A stretch of 32,559 bases of DNA from Haloarcula nitratireducens (GCF_019599505.1 NZ_RKLT01000031.1:1-32559); one strand, 5' to 3'. Shown: positions 7,134 through 16,150, numbered from the stretch's first letter. Notes: generated from the letters alone by a model not told the origin. Made by a program: numbers and translations.

Positions 7134-8231
7134 CTATGAACCTATACTGACGACTTGCGCTTCGACTGTGATGGTCCCGAGATCGAGGACGACGCTCGAT
7201 CCCTGTCGGATGGGCTGGCCCTTGAACTGGACGCCGCTCGCCGTCTCGCGAACGCGGAGTTCGGTCGTGAGCGTAACCTCGCGGTTGAGGGGATGTTCGA
7301 CGACGTTCACGGAGCCGTTCTGACCGGTCGTGATCATGAGCGAGGGTTCGACGCTGACGTTCGTGACGCGAGCAACAGTCTTGCCGCCGGTTCGCTCGGT
7401 CATCCCCGGCTCGAACGCCTCGGCCATGTCTTCTCGAACGTCGTTCATGCGGAGCGTGACGGTACGATTCGCCGTCGTCCCGTCGATACCGCTCCCGATC
7501 TGTTCGATTTTCCCGTCGATTACGTACTGCTCTGCGGGGAGCGTGATAGACTGACCCCGACGGACCTGCGTTCCCCCGAAGCGACGGTCGCCCAACTGCT
7601 GGTAGGTCTGGAGGTCGGCCTCGACGAAGACCCGGCGCTGTGCAGGGTCGTTCGTCGCGTAGGTGGTGACGTTCTCGATAGTGGCGACGGTGCGTCCCGT
7701 GATTCGGATCTCGTCGCCCGGCGCGACCGCTTCGGCGTCAGCCGTGGCCATCATATCCCGGAGGACGACAGTGGTGGTCTCCGTATCGAGGGCGTTGTCG
7801 CCGCCGACTGAACGGATGTTGCCGTTCACCTGGTACCGGTTGGTAGTGATATCGAGTAAACGGCCGATGCGTGGAGGCGCATCGGCGTAGGTGAGACTGT
7901 CTCCGGTGGGTGTGCCTCTGAGTTGGACCCGGAGGACGACGTGTGTCTCGGCACCTTGTGGGGTGAGGTAAACGTCGGTGATGGTTAGCTGGGAGGTACT
8001 ACTGGCATTGTAGGTGTCGCCCTCGTTGATCGCAGCGACGATTGACGCGGGTTGCGTACCGAGGTCCAGAGTGGCGTTGGTCGTGGCGTAGTCTGGTGAG
8101 TCTGGTTCCGGTTCTGGCTGGAAGACCAAGGCTGCCCCCGCGATTGCGACTGCGAGGACAAGGAGAACGACGAGTGCGTCGACGACGTTGACGAGTCCGA
8201 AGAGATTGCCATCATCGTCTAAGAATGGCAT
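7134..8231 (-). CDS. DUF4330-family membrane-anchored protein
   Basis: The 365-residue protein begins MPFLDDDGNLFGLVNVVDAL, a start I recognise from DUF4330 proteins, then has one membrane helix at about 13-36 and a long extracytoplasmic part. That part seems to hold at least three related beta modules, with PGDEIRITGRTVATIENV, RRGQSITLPAEQYVIDGKI and RQGSSVVLDLGTITVEAQV at similar module positions. Repeated modules on an anchor suggest an envelope or export-associated structural role. Family members often lie near polysaccharide genes, as here, but no biochemical role is established to my knowledge. N-x-S/T sequons are plentiful, so surface N-glycosylation is plausible. Confidence 0.65.
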   Translation of the reverse strand: MPFLDDDGNLFGLVNVVDALVVLLVLAVAIAGAALVFQPEPEPDSPDYATTNATLDLGTQPASIVAAINEGDTYNASSTSQLTITDVYLTPQGAETHVVLRVQLRGTPTGDSLTYADAPPRIGRLLDITTNRYQVNGNIRSVGGDNALDTETTTVVLRDMMATADAEAVAPGDEIRITGRTVATIENVTTYATNDPAQRRVFVEADLQTYQQLGDRRFGGTQVRRGQSITLPAEQYVIDGKIEQIGSGIDGTTANRTVTLRMNDVREDMAEAFEPGMTERTGGKTVARVTNVSVEPSLMITTGQNGSVNVVEHPLNREVTLTTELRVRETASGVQFKGQPIRQGSSVVLDLGTITVEAQVVSIGS

Positions 8232-8322
8232 ATGGAATCACGCTCGGGGGACATACACTGTGGGGGAAGGGTTCAGAGTAAACAATTTCGGTTAAGACTC
8301 GTTTGACACGTAGGATGGAACA

Positions 8323-8814
8323 CTACGTGCGCGACACTTTCGCTGGAGTGACTTTGGCATCTCTTTGTGCAATTCGATTCTTGCTAGCCTGAGTGCCTGT
8401 TAACATTCTCGAAACTAACTTATCTGTCTCGGACAGGTACTGACGGTAAACCGATGCGATCCACTTCTGCCCCTGAATCTGGTATGGTGTATCCGAGACG
8501 TATGCGTTGAACTGGTCCGATTCAGATTGAATGAGTGACCTGATAGCCAAATACGTGGCTTCGAACGAGATGCAGTCACTTCCGACGATGGGGGACTGAC
8601 CCACTGGCGTCTCGGGTGGTCGCTGTGCAGTAAGTAACCAGTTCTGGGTAGCGAGCCGACGTTCGAACTTGACAATATGAGATGGGTGGCATGCGGCCCG
8701 GTTCTTTTCGTATACACGACCACAGACTGGGCAAGTCCTCTCAACGAAGTCCATGAGTTCCGGCTGGTTTCCCTGATCACCCTCTTCTGACTGAGCCTCA
8801 GAGTTGCTTGACAT
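8323..8814 (-). CDS. Small protein with a C-x2-C zinc motif, function unknown
   Basis: Translation from the ATG at 8814 gives 163 residues starting MSSNSEAQSEEGDQG. A zinc-binding-like segment CPVCGRVYEKNRAACH, with further His residues, lies at about residues 28-45; the rest is helical and not strongly charged for a haloarchaeon. I chose 8814 over the in-frame ATG at 8859 because a TTAA-containing TATA-like box lies about 25-30 nt upstream of 8814, fitting a leaderless transcript. No family is recognised. It stands alone between the DUF4330 gene and the sugar transferase, in a locally AT-richer stretch, which suggests acquisition. Confidence 0.5.
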   Translation of the reverse strand: MSSNSEAQSEEGDQGNQPELMDFVERTCPVCGRVYEKNRAACHPSHIVKFERRLATQNWLLTAQRPPETPVGQSPIVGSDCISFEATYLAIRSLIQSESDQFNAYVSDTPYQIQGQKWIASVYRQYLSETDKLVSRMLTGTQASKNRIAQRDAKVTPAKVSRT

Positions 8815-9049
8815 ACTGTAACTAAACCCCCGGTCAAAGTTAAGGTCAGTCTGGAGCAAGAGTCTACATCGAACTCTGGGTCACCGATCATCAGCGAAAT
8901 AGAGAAATTAGAGTGCCAGTTCAAGCGAACTATTGTTCTATACTTGTTCTACTTAATCGCCAAACATCTGGTGCATCTTTGGAACTCCAATATAGAAGGC
9001 CATTGATTGAAGATTGCTTCCTGTGTTCATCATTGTCAGCATCTCTCCA

Positions 9050-10462
9050 CTACTGCAGCGTCACATAAACATCCACACCCACCTTCCAAATCTGTCTGAT
9101 AACCAATTTTAGATCATATCTGAACGACTGATCGCGTACGTATTCCAAATCCCACCGTATTTTCTCGTTGGGTTCGTGTCCGGTCACGCTGTTCACTTGC
9201 GCGAGACCAGTTAGCCCCGGTTTCACAAACCATCGCTTTTGCCAGTCTACAACACCGACTTGAATATCGGAATCGAGCTTGGGCCGTTCCGGTCGTGGAC
9301 CGACGACGCTCATATCGCCTCTGATCACGGACCAGAGTTGCGGAATCTCGTCTAAATGCGTCTGGCGTAGCACTCTCCCAACATCGGTCACCCGAGAGTC
9401 CACGCCACCAGCATCTTCTTCACTGATTTTTGCACCTGTGGCGTCCTCAGCGTTCTCAATCATCGACCGGAACTTGTAGACGTCGAACGTCTCTCCAAAT
9501 ACCGCAGTTCGTTCCTGCTGGTATAGCACGGACCCACCATCGTCGAGTTTGATCGCCGCGGTAATTCCCAGAATAACCGGTGAAAGAACCACCAGGCCGA
9601 CGACGGCGAAAACCACGTCGAACACTCGCTTCAGCAGATAGTCTTGCACGTCCCACGGTTCGATCTCGACGTCGACGAGCGGCCCGACCTGTCCCTCCGC
9701 GACCAACACAGAGTCAGTGTGGTCTCGGTGGACCTTCGCGTTGACACCATGCTCGTAGCAAGCATCCAATGCCCCGAAGAACTCCGCGCGGTCGGCGTGA
9801 CCGAACGCCAGCACAACGGTCCCCACGTCGTACTCGACGAGCACGTCTTCGATACGCGAGAGTCCGCCGAGACGCTCCATTCCGATCGACTCGCCGCCGT
9901 CGGTAGCCAGCCCAGAAACGCCAATCGGCGCGGCAACTGCACTCGTCGGGCAGAGATACCCGAGCAACAGCCCGTCGACTTCGCGGGCTACCGCGTCGAT
10001 CGTCTCCAGGTTGTCGCCGACGACGAGCGTGCGCTCGCCCTTCGACGAGGGCCGCTGGCGAATCCAGACGAACCATGCCGGAAGTACCACCAGTAACAGC
10101 GGCGTCATCAGCAGCACCGTCAACCGCGGGAGCTGGTAGCTGTAATCGAAGTAGCCGATCGTTGCGAGCGCGAACACCGCGACGAGCACCCGCTTTTGCG
10201 CGAGCGAGATAGTGTCGAGAATCCGCCGCGGCCGGGGTTTGTAGAGCGGGAGGAACGCTCCTGCGAACACTCCAACGGCTATCAGCAGTTCGAAGGCGAA
10301 CTCCGGACCCACCGGTGGATCCGGCGACAGTCGATCGAGCAGGGGAACCATCGTCGCGACCGACTGGACGGTCGCGTTGTTCACGAGCGTGACAGCGAGC
10401 GCTGTGAGGACGACGACGCCCGTCACGCTGGCCACCCGATACCGCCATCCGCTATCCATCAT
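9050..10462 (-). CDS. Polyprenyl-phosphate sugar-1-phosphate transferase (WbaP/WcaJ-like)
   Basis: The roughly 470-residue protein has four or five N-terminal membrane helices (to about residue 135) and a Rossmann-like middle domain starting ERTLVVGDNLETIDAV. The C-terminal bacterial sugar transferase domain (about 278-470) begins with the membrane-entering helix KRVFDVVFAVVGLVVLSPVI. Conserved strings YKFRSM, DEIPQLWSVIRGDMSVVGPR and KPGLTGLAQV are present. Enzymes of this family move a sugar-1-phosphate from a nucleotide sugar to a polyprenyl phosphate, the first step of exopolysaccharide or glycan assembly. The carrier in haloarchaea is expected to be dolichol phosphate. The sugar is unknown. 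ATG 10462 or 10459 is preferred to TTG 10465. Confidence 0.85.
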   Translation of the reverse strand: MMDSGWRYRVASVTGVVVLTALAVTLVNNATVQSVATMVPLLDRLSPDPPVGPEFAFELLIAVGVFAGAFLPLYKPRPRRILDTISLAQKRVLVAVFALATIGYFDYSYQLPRLTVLLMTPLLLVVLPAWFVWIRQRPSSKGERTLVVGDNLETIDAVAREVDGLLLGYLCPTSAVAAPIGVSGLATDGGESIGMERLGGLSRIEDVLVEYDVGTVVLAFGHADRAEFFGALDACYEHGVNAKVHRDHTDSVLVAEGQVGPLVDVEIEPWDVQDYLLKRVFDVVFAVVGLVVLSPVILGITAAIKLDDGGSVLYQQERTAVFGETFDVYKFRSMIENAEDATGAKISEEDAGGVDSRVTDVGRVLRQTHLDEIPQLWSVIRGDMSVVGPRPERPKLDSDIQVGVVDWQKRWFVKPGLTGLAQVNSVTGHEPNEKIRWDLEYVRDQSFRYDLKLVIRQIWKVGVDVYVTLQ

Positions 10463-10480
10463 CAAGTTGATTCGAGAGGA

Positions 10481-10490
10481 GTAAAATAAG
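10481..10490 (-). promoter_or_regulatory. TATA-like box of the sugar transferase gene
   Basis: CTTATTTTAC on the minus strand lies 19-28 nt upstream of the ATG pair at 10462/10459, consistent with a leaderless transcript. It separates this gene from the AglB-like gene upstream. Confidence 0.4.
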
Positions 10491-10550
10491 TCCTGCGTCC
10501 TTCAGGAATGGAGACCAGTTCGAAAGTAAGCAGGACATACCGACTCTCAT

Positions 10551-12908
10551 TCACCCTGTTTCGTTGCCGACAGTGACGTTTCCGCCTTCGGTGATGACTC
10601 GCTCCGGAACGACGACTTCTCTCGTCTCGTTCTCAACAGTCACCGTGTATGTCCCCGGATTGGCGACAGTCACAGAGAACGCACCGCTCGAACCCGCTGT
10701 GGTTCGTCGCCGGTATTCGACTGTCTGATTCGAGACGGAGAGCGTAGTCGAAACCGTCACCGTCGCGTTCGGCGCGGCCGCCCCTTCGATGGTTCCGCCC
10801 GGAACGAGCGCGAACGCCTTGTAGCGACCGTCTGCGGTCGCGAACACGGGTCGGTAGTGGGCGACGCCCGGTGCCCGCTCAGTCCGCGAACCGTACGATT
10901 CGTACAGCCGCGTGTGGGTCGCCCGCGAGGCGTTGACTGGCGTATCGCTCTGTACGACTACATAGCCAGCGCGGTCGCTGAGACGATTATACCACTCCCC
11001 CGGATTCGTCGACGTGGCGAAATCGGCGTAGTTGCTCCGTGCATACGCATAACTGCGCGCCTCACCGTTGACGAAGTAGTTGTAGACGCGATTCTGCCCC
11101 CACCGGCTGAAGACATAGTTCTCGGGATACTCCAGTTCGTGTGCGGCGGCGTTCGCGTCGAGCGCGGTCGCTGTCTCGTACGTCCCGTCGTCGATGACGA
11201 CCTGACTCGTCTTGATGGGGACCTGCAGCGCCCCGAAGCTGCCGACGAGCAGAAAGAGGGCGAAGAGCAGCCCGATCGTCTTCCGGTCTGGAATCCTCAC
11301 GCTTCGCACCGATTCGCTGGTCCTCGCGATTGGACGCGCAAGGTCGATATGAGCAGCGAGCGATACGAACGCGTAGCCCGCGAAGATCGCGATAAACGTC
11401 CCGAGCTCGCCGACGAAGCGGACCTGTATCGTCGCCAGTGCGAGGAAGTACCACCCGTAGGTTCCGAGGACGGCCCAGCCCGGATTATCGGTTGCCGCCA
11501 ATCGCACACACCACACCATCACTGGGAGAGCGAGAATGAGCGTAAAACCAAGGAGAAACAGGAAACCGAACGATTCGGTGCTGAAGAGCCCGTACACTTC
11601 GGCGATAGCGTCGGAGCGAAACAGAGTATCAAGTCGACCGATGGACTCCGCCCACTGCTCTGAGAAGAGACTGCGAACGAGTAACAACCCGCCGATACCG
11701 ACGACAGCGTCGACGGCTACCAGATGCATTGCAGTTCCACCAACTCGGTCGACGAGTACCGCCAACAGGACGACACCAGTGACGCCAATGAACAACAGTA
11801 TCGGTGCACTGGCGACGAGCGTCGTATGCCAGTTTGCAGCCGCGTGAACGCCCCACGTGAGCAGTGCACCGAGCCCGGTTCCCAGAAGCACCGGGACGTA
11901 CCGCAAACTCGGCGTTCGACCTACATGAAGGTCGAGTACCGTCGCTGCCGCCACAGCTAGACCGACGGGAACGATGAGCAGCGGTCCCGCTTCCCACGAA
12001 AGGACCTGCCCGGCGATACCAAGGCCGAGCCCTCCTGCCGCGATCCACGTCGTCGGTCGATAGGACCACGTCCGTTCTTCGTTGAGGTCGACAGTTAGCA
12101 CGACGAGGAGGGCGAGCGCAGTCAGCCCTAACCACGGGTAGTCGAACGCGTGGTGATCGGCGAAACCGAGACTCGTCCGGAAGGCGTGGCCCGGCAGGAA
12201 CGCGAGAAAGAGGACCGACGCTAGTCCAACGCGTCGGTCGTTCGTGACTCTGACCGCGAGCAGATAGACCAGCACGCCCGAAACGAGTGCGGAGAGCACC
12301 GGGTACCAGGCGAGGACGTGTCCGATGACGCGGTCGCCGCCGCCGAACAGTTCCGCAATCCACCACAGCGTCGCGACCATCAGCGGTTCGCCTTTGGTCA
12401 CCGCGTCGGGGAGGACCGCGAGCGAGGCGAAATCGAGCCGTCCGCCGGCTTCGGCGGCGATCTGTTCCACCCAGTATCGGTAGTAGTACGGGTCATTCCC
12501 CGAGAGCACGATGTCGCCGCCACGGTAGATAGCTCCGACAACGTACGCTCTCGCTGCGAGGAGGGCTGCCAGGGCACCCGCGAGCATCGCGATGACCCGC
12601 GGTTCGATAGAGATGTTCTCGAAGACGTTCGAAAAGTCGGGTGTCTCGAAGGAACTCGACTCGTCAGTAGTCGGGTCCTCACCAAGTGCCGCTCGTACTG
12701 TATCGGGGTTCGCGACTCGGTAGTTCCCGTCGTCGGCTTTCTCGACGATGCCACTCGATACGAGTTCACCGAACATCCCGGAGTCGACGGGAACGTTGTC
12801 GAAGGTCCACGTCTCCTGTCTGGCATCGACGGCGAGGACGTCCTCGGTCGCAGCGGCCAACTCGGGGCGGTCCTCCAACACCGTCACAGCTCCCCCGTCG
12901 TCGCTCAT
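10551..12908 (-). CDS. AglB-like (Stt3 family) oligosaccharyltransferase paralog with N-terminal winged-helix-like domain
   Basis: The 785-residue protein has a soluble N-terminal region of about 100 residues resembling a winged helix. It then has about 13 membrane helices and an extracellular C-terminal part from about 570. Stt3 hallmarks are visible: GNDPYYYRYW (residues 137-146, the first acidic metal motif), DHHAFD at 251-256 (the DHHxxE region) and RF near 497. At the position where AglB and Stt3 have WWDYG, this protein has SRWGQNRVYNYF (601-612), so the canonical motif is changed. It may transfer a glycan to another acceptor or act on a different sequon. The last 70 residues form a beta-sandwich-like tail. 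It follows no operon partner closely. True AglB is presumably elsewhere. Confidence 0.8.
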   Translation of the reverse strand: MSDDGGAVTVLEDRPELAAATEDVLAVDARQETWTFDNVPVDSGMFGELVSSGIVEKADDGNYRVANPDTVRAALGEDPTTDESSSFETPDFSNVFENISIEPRVIAMLAGALAALLAARAYVVGAIYRGGDIVLSGNDPYYYRYWVEQIAAEAGGRLDFASLAVLPDAVTKGEPLMVATLWWIAELFGGGDRVIGHVLAWYPVLSALVSGVLVYLLAVRVTNDRRVGLASVLFLAFLPGHAFRTSLGFADHHAFDYPWLGLTALALLVVLTVDLNEERTWSYRPTTWIAAGGLGLGIAGQVLSWEAGPLLIVPVGLAVAAATVLDLHVGRTPSLRYVPVLLGTGLGALLTWGVHAAANWHTTLVASAPILLFIGVTGVVLLAVLVDRVGGTAMHLVAVDAVVGIGGLLLVRSLFSEQWAESIGRLDTLFRSDAIAEVYGLFSTESFGFLFLLGFTLILALPVMVWCVRLAATDNPGWAVLGTYGWYFLALATIQVRFVGELGTFIAIFAGYAFVSLAAHIDLARPIARTSESVRSVRIPDRKTIGLLFALFLLVGSFGALQVPIKTSQVVIDDGTYETATALDANAAAHELEYPENYVFSRWGQNRVYNYFVNGEARSYAYARSNYADFATSTNPGEWYNRLSDRAGYVVVQSDTPVNASRATHTRLYESYGSRTERAPGVAHYRPVFATADGRYKAFALVPGGTIEGAAAPNATVTVSTTLSVSNQTVEYRRRTTAGSSGAFSVTVANPGTYTVTVENETREVVVPERVITEGGNVTVGNETG

Positions 12909-13018
12909 ATCTCCGACCTTTCCTGTAACCGGAATAAATCCATCGGGACGACAGACGACGTGGGATTATCGAGACGTGTCTCTACCGGCTGCCGTTAGAT
13001 ACGAAGATGTGCCGTCGC

Positions 13019-13585
13019 TCACTGCTCCCCGGCGTTGGCCACCCGCGACAGCCACCGTTCGCCGGTCGAGCGGAGGACACCGAGTCCGGGGCGGCCGTCC
13101 ACCCACCAGCCGACGACGGAGAGTGAAACCAGTCCCAGTTCGAGCGCCATGTATGAGTCCAGCGAGGCCTGTGCGAAGTGCGCCCAGAAGGTCTGTGCGA
13201 TCTCGGGTTCGGGCATGGGAAACACCGGCCACAGCAGGTACGTGAGGTTGCCGTACGCGCCCTCGATGGCCGAATAGAGACCATCTGAGAGGACATGGAT
13301 GAGATAGCCGACGAGAAACGCCACACCGACGTCGCTACGATGGTACCGGCGAGCAACATAGCCCACGACGAGGGCGACGACGGCCAACGTCAGTAGCGAG
13401 TGCGCCAGGGAACGCCCGCCCGGAAGCACGCCAAGCGTCCAGCCCAACGGCTTATCGACGAGGTCCGGAAACTGCGTCCCGATGGCGAGGGCAATGACGG
13501 GCAGTCCGGCCGGTGTCTTCCCCTGTGCACGGATACCGAACGTGTAGCAGAGATAGCCCAGCGCGGCGTGTCCCCAGGGCCACAT
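13019..13585 (-). CDS. DUF457/YdjM-type membrane protein (annotated metal-dependent hydrolase family)
   Basis: The 188-residue protein has MWPWGHAALGYLCY at its start, IGTQFPDLVDKPLGW, RSLAHSLLT and HVLSDG. The ordered His and Asp residues in membrane-proximal positions are typical of the DUF457 (YdjM/LexA-regulated) family. Four membrane spans are likely. The family is called metal-dependent hydrolase from its conserved His/Asp pattern, but substrates are mostly unknown. It lies between the AglB-like and asparagine-synthase-like genes on the same strand, but with a 110-bp gap to the former and over 700 bp to the latter, so it may have its own promoter. Confidence 0.75.
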   Translation of the reverse strand: MWPWGHAALGYLCYTFGIRAQGKTPAGLPVIALAIGTQFPDLVDKPLGWTLGVLPGGRSLAHSLLTLAVVALVVGYVARRYHRSDVGVAFLVGYLIHVLSDGLYSAIEGAYGNLTYLLWPVFPMPEPEIAQTFWAHFAQASLDSYMALELGLVSLSVVGWWVDGRPGLGVLRSTGERWLSRVANAGEQ

Positions 13586-13724
13586 TATAGTTCGGTAGAA
13601 CCGACGGCGTGTTGACGCTACCGCTTTCAGTCGATAGGCATTCGAGAGGATGTCACGTTTAGAAGTAGTCGGTCAAGCGTGCTGTCCTCCCGAATGTTGT
13701 GCCGCTGCCATGAGACTTCGTAGG

Positions 13725-14042
13725 CTAATGGGGCGTCTTGTTAATGACCTTATTTCGAATGATGACTTCGACAGCGGTCGGGGCTGAGTGAGAGTAGATT
13801 TCGTGAGCTTTTCGGCGGTCGCATGCACTGCAAAACCGATCAAAGGCCTGATTTGGATATGGAATGATTGGTACTAACTCTGTATCATCCAACTCGTATC
13901 GAAGTATCGATACTGAGTGTTGCTTCGAGCTCGACACTCTAGTGTATCCAACTAAGCTAAAAAGAGAGTAGATTTCGTGTGCTCTCTCACGTTCTATCGA
14001 AAAAGGTGGCCAATAGTGGTCGAAAAGAGTATATATTCTCAA
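13725..14042 (-). CDS. Doubtful small protein with repeated AHEIYS segments
   Basis: The 105-residue frame starts MRIYTLFDHYWPPF and contains RERAHEIYSLFS and, 58 codons later, DRRKAHEIYSHSA preceded by CSACD. The repeat arises from a 20-bp direct repeat in the same frame. One C-x2-C pair is present. Amino acid use is not acidic, unlike the neighbours, and GC content is low, so this may be a transferred gene, a remnant or chance. I recognise no family. Confidence 0.25.
   Translation of the reverse strand: MRIYTLFDHYWPPFSIERERAHEIYSLFSLVGYTRVSSSKQHSVSILRYELDDTELVPIIPYPNQAFDRFCSACDRRKAHEIYSHSAPTAVEVIIRNKVINKTPH
13790..13983. repeat. Pair of 20-bp direct repeats 174 bp apart
   Basis: GAGAGTAGATTTCGTGAGCT at 13790-13809 and GAGAGTAGATTTCGTGTGCT at 13964-13983 match at 19 of 20 bases. 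They are a multiple of three apart and fall inside the doubtful frame. They could equally be protein-binding sites or a partial duplication. Confidence 0.55.
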
Positions 14043-14129
14043 CAGTAATATAGCATACGAAACAGACGAAGTGAACTCTCTGTATTGACCGAGCCTACTG
14101 CGAGATTACTACTGAGGCGTTTTTCCGCT

Positions 14130-14300
14130 CTCAATCGATGTGCAGTGCATCTGTTCTGTTGGTGAATCAGCTAACGGGAGTTCAGCAGTATCTACGACCG
14201 TCGCACCAGCGGCTCGTACCACCTCGATTCGCCCGATACCAGTCGATGAAGCAGGACGTCTTGCCTCAAGGAGCCGCCGAAGGCGGTGAGTAGACGGGTG
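14130..14300 (+). pseudogene. Decayed 3' end of a tnpB gene
   Basis: One plus-strand frame reads SVGESANGSSAVSTTVAP and VDEAG, and after a one-base shift CLKEPPKAVS. GESANG and a VxEAGSxCLKEPPKA-like tail are what I recall from C-termini of haloarchaeal TnpB proteins. The zinc ribbon and RuvC parts are absent. Identification rests on memory of the family's tail, so it is moderate. Confidence 0.4.
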
Positions 14301-14319
14301 CAGTTCATCGCGGGCGGAT

Positions 14320-16131
14320 TCAGGTAAACTCCTTAGTCCCGTACTCGGATAACACGGGCTCGTCCCGATGACTGTCGATGAGCGACATGAGCGTCAGTAC
14401 GTGACAGAGGTCTCCCCGTGTGTAGGATTCCGGGCTCGCGAGGACGGTTCGTTCGATGCCCTGTGGATCGACGACGTGCTGTGAGTTCCGGGTATTCTGT
14501 TTTCGCAAGCAGGTGAGAATAGACGGGTCAGGATTGGTGGTGCCACTGAGCCCGAGGACGCGTTTGATAGTCGGCTTAACGGTCTCGAAGAAGCCGGGGT
14601 AGCGTTGCAGGACGTTGTAGAGCCCCACCCGTGCTTCGTGGGACCGACTCGCCGGCGGGGCACCGAAGTTCGCGTTCGGGACCGACGCCAGCTCCGAATC
14701 GAGATTCTTCAGAAACGCACTGTAGAGGCGATATCTGCGCTTTTGGTCGTCGGGACAGTCCATCGCGTATTCGACGAAGTCGATCGCGTAGAAGGGAGAC
14801 GTCGTCCAGAAGTGATTCCGGTTCGTATCCGTGGCTTCGAACAGCCACGCGAACGCCCGCTGGAACAGTTCGAAGTGGACGAACTTCTTCGAGAGCGACG
14901 CCTCCGGGTACTCGCTGATTGTCTCTCGGATCTCCGCGCGAATCGCAGCTTCGTCGACACCGGTCATCCGCTTGACGTCCTCCGCACTGAATTTCTCCTC
15001 CGAGTCGAGGATGTATCCGACGAGGTCCGCCGTCGAGTTCAGGTCGATCACGGGCGAGAGGTTCGGAATGAGCTTGTCTCCGCCGTCGCCCGTGTACGAC
15101 CAGAGTGGCCCATCGGTCGTCTCTCTCACGCGGCGGAGAAACGGCTGCATGTGCGCGATGCCGAAGGGATCGGTGCCGGCCGTCATGTCGAGGTGGTCGA
15201 TGAGGTCGGCACCGGTCGGTCCGGGAGTCGAGAGGAGCCGCCAGTTCGACTCGACGGCCGTCGCCAGCTCGCCGGCGAGGTCGATATCGGCCTGCGAATC
15301 GTGTTCGAAGTTTCGCGTCGCCGCGCTGTAGTCGGCGTTGCACTGCTCGAACCCGCCGAGGATCGCCCGAGAGTCCAGCCCGCCGCTCAGCAGGACGACG
15401 TTCGCCCCGGGACAGCTTTCGGCGCGGCATCGGCAAGCGTCGGTGAACCGAGTCGACAGCTCACGGGCGTTCACTTTGACAGTGTTAGAGCTGTTTGGCT
15501 CGCCCTCTAGGTTGAACTCATGGTGTTGGTGTACGTCGAGGTCACCCGTCTCCGTATCGACTTGCACGTGATGGCCTTCTGGAACCCTGCGAATATCGGT
15601 ATAGAGCGTCCTGTCTGTGAGCGCGTATCCGAGTCGGAGGTACTGGGCGACAGCCATCTGATCGAAAGTGTCACAGCCGCTGAGGCGAGCCAGAACCGGC
15701 TTGTTACGGCCGATCAACGCATACTCCGTGTTCGTCGCGTAGAACAGCGGGAGCTGACCGAGTAGATCCGGGACGATCTCCATTTCGGCCGCCGCGGCGT
15801 CGTATGCGTAAAAGACGAACTCGCCGTCGAGCGAGCGAAGCCACTCCGGGTCGGTCAGTGACTTCTCTCGCTGGCTGACCCGCTGTTCGAGTTCGTATTT
15901 GAGCGTCTGCGTCTCTCGGTTGTATACGACGCCCTCGACGTAGACCGTCACGTCGCCGAAGCGATACCGCTCGAACGGATACTCCGGATAGAGCGCCGTC
16001 GTGAGACGCACGCTCGGCGCGTCGCGGGACTCGAACGCGTATCGGTCGTCGTACAGTCCCGAGCGATGGGCCGCCTTCAGCTCCTCGCCACTTGGGATCT
16101 CTTCCCCTGCGGATACGGTAATCCCAGGCAT
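14320..16131 (-). CDS. Asparagine-synthase-like protein lacking the glutaminase cysteine
   Basis: The 603-residue protein has an N-terminal class II amidotransferase-like domain and a C-terminal ATP-pyrophosphatase domain. The latter has the PP-loop VVLLSGGLDSRA (residues 246-256) and YTGDGGDK (346-353). It starts MPGITVSAG; the catalytic Cys2 of MCGI is Pro, so glutamine hydrolysis is not expected. The remaining fold marks (GVVYN, LDGEFVFYAYD, DLLGQLPLFY) are retained. Such proteins often sit in polysaccharide or natural-product clusters and amidate or adenylate carboxylates using ammonia or another amine. The substrate is unknown. It stands alone with a TATA-like box about 20-27 nt upstream. 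A specialised uronic-acid amidase role in the neighbouring glycan cluster is a possibility only. Confidence 0.75.
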   Translation of the reverse strand: MPGITVSAGEEIPSGEELKAAHRSGLYDDRYAFESRDAPSVRLTTALYPEYPFERYRFGDVTVYVEGVVYNRETQTLKYELEQRVSQREKSLTDPEWLRSLDGEFVFYAYDAAAAEMEIVPDLLGQLPLFYATNTEYALIGRNKPVLARLSGCDTFDQMAVAQYLRLGYALTDRTLYTDIRRVPEGHHVQVDTETGDLDVHQHHEFNLEGEPNSSNTVKVNARELSTRFTDACRCRAESCPGANVVLLSGGLDSRAILGGFEQCNADYSAATRNFEHDSQADIDLAGELATAVESNWRLLSTPGPTGADLIDHLDMTAGTDPFGIAHMQPFLRRVRETTDGPLWSYTGDGGDKLIPNLSPVIDLNSTADLVGYILDSEEKFSAEDVKRMTGVDEAAIRAEIRETISEYPEASLSKKFVHFELFQRAFAWLFEATDTNRNHFWTTSPFYAIDFVEYAMDCPDDQKRRYRLYSAFLKNLDSELASVPNANFGAPPASRSHEARVGLYNVLQRYPGFFETVKPTIKRVLGLSGTTNPDPSILTCLRKQNTRNSQHVVDPQGIERTVLASPESYTRGDLCHVLTLMSLIDSHRDEPVLSEYGTKEFT

Positions 16132-16150
16132 GTTTGGGTTAGCGTGATAC

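Larger units (their letters stand above)
13586..14319. other. AT-richer intergenic island with transposon debris
   Basis: This 734-bp gap is visibly lower in GC than its flanks. It holds a doubtful 105-codon frame with an internal repeat (13725-14042), a stretch without features, and a decayed tnpB tail (about 14130-14300). The composition and debris suggest an insertion hot spot. Confidence 0.5.
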
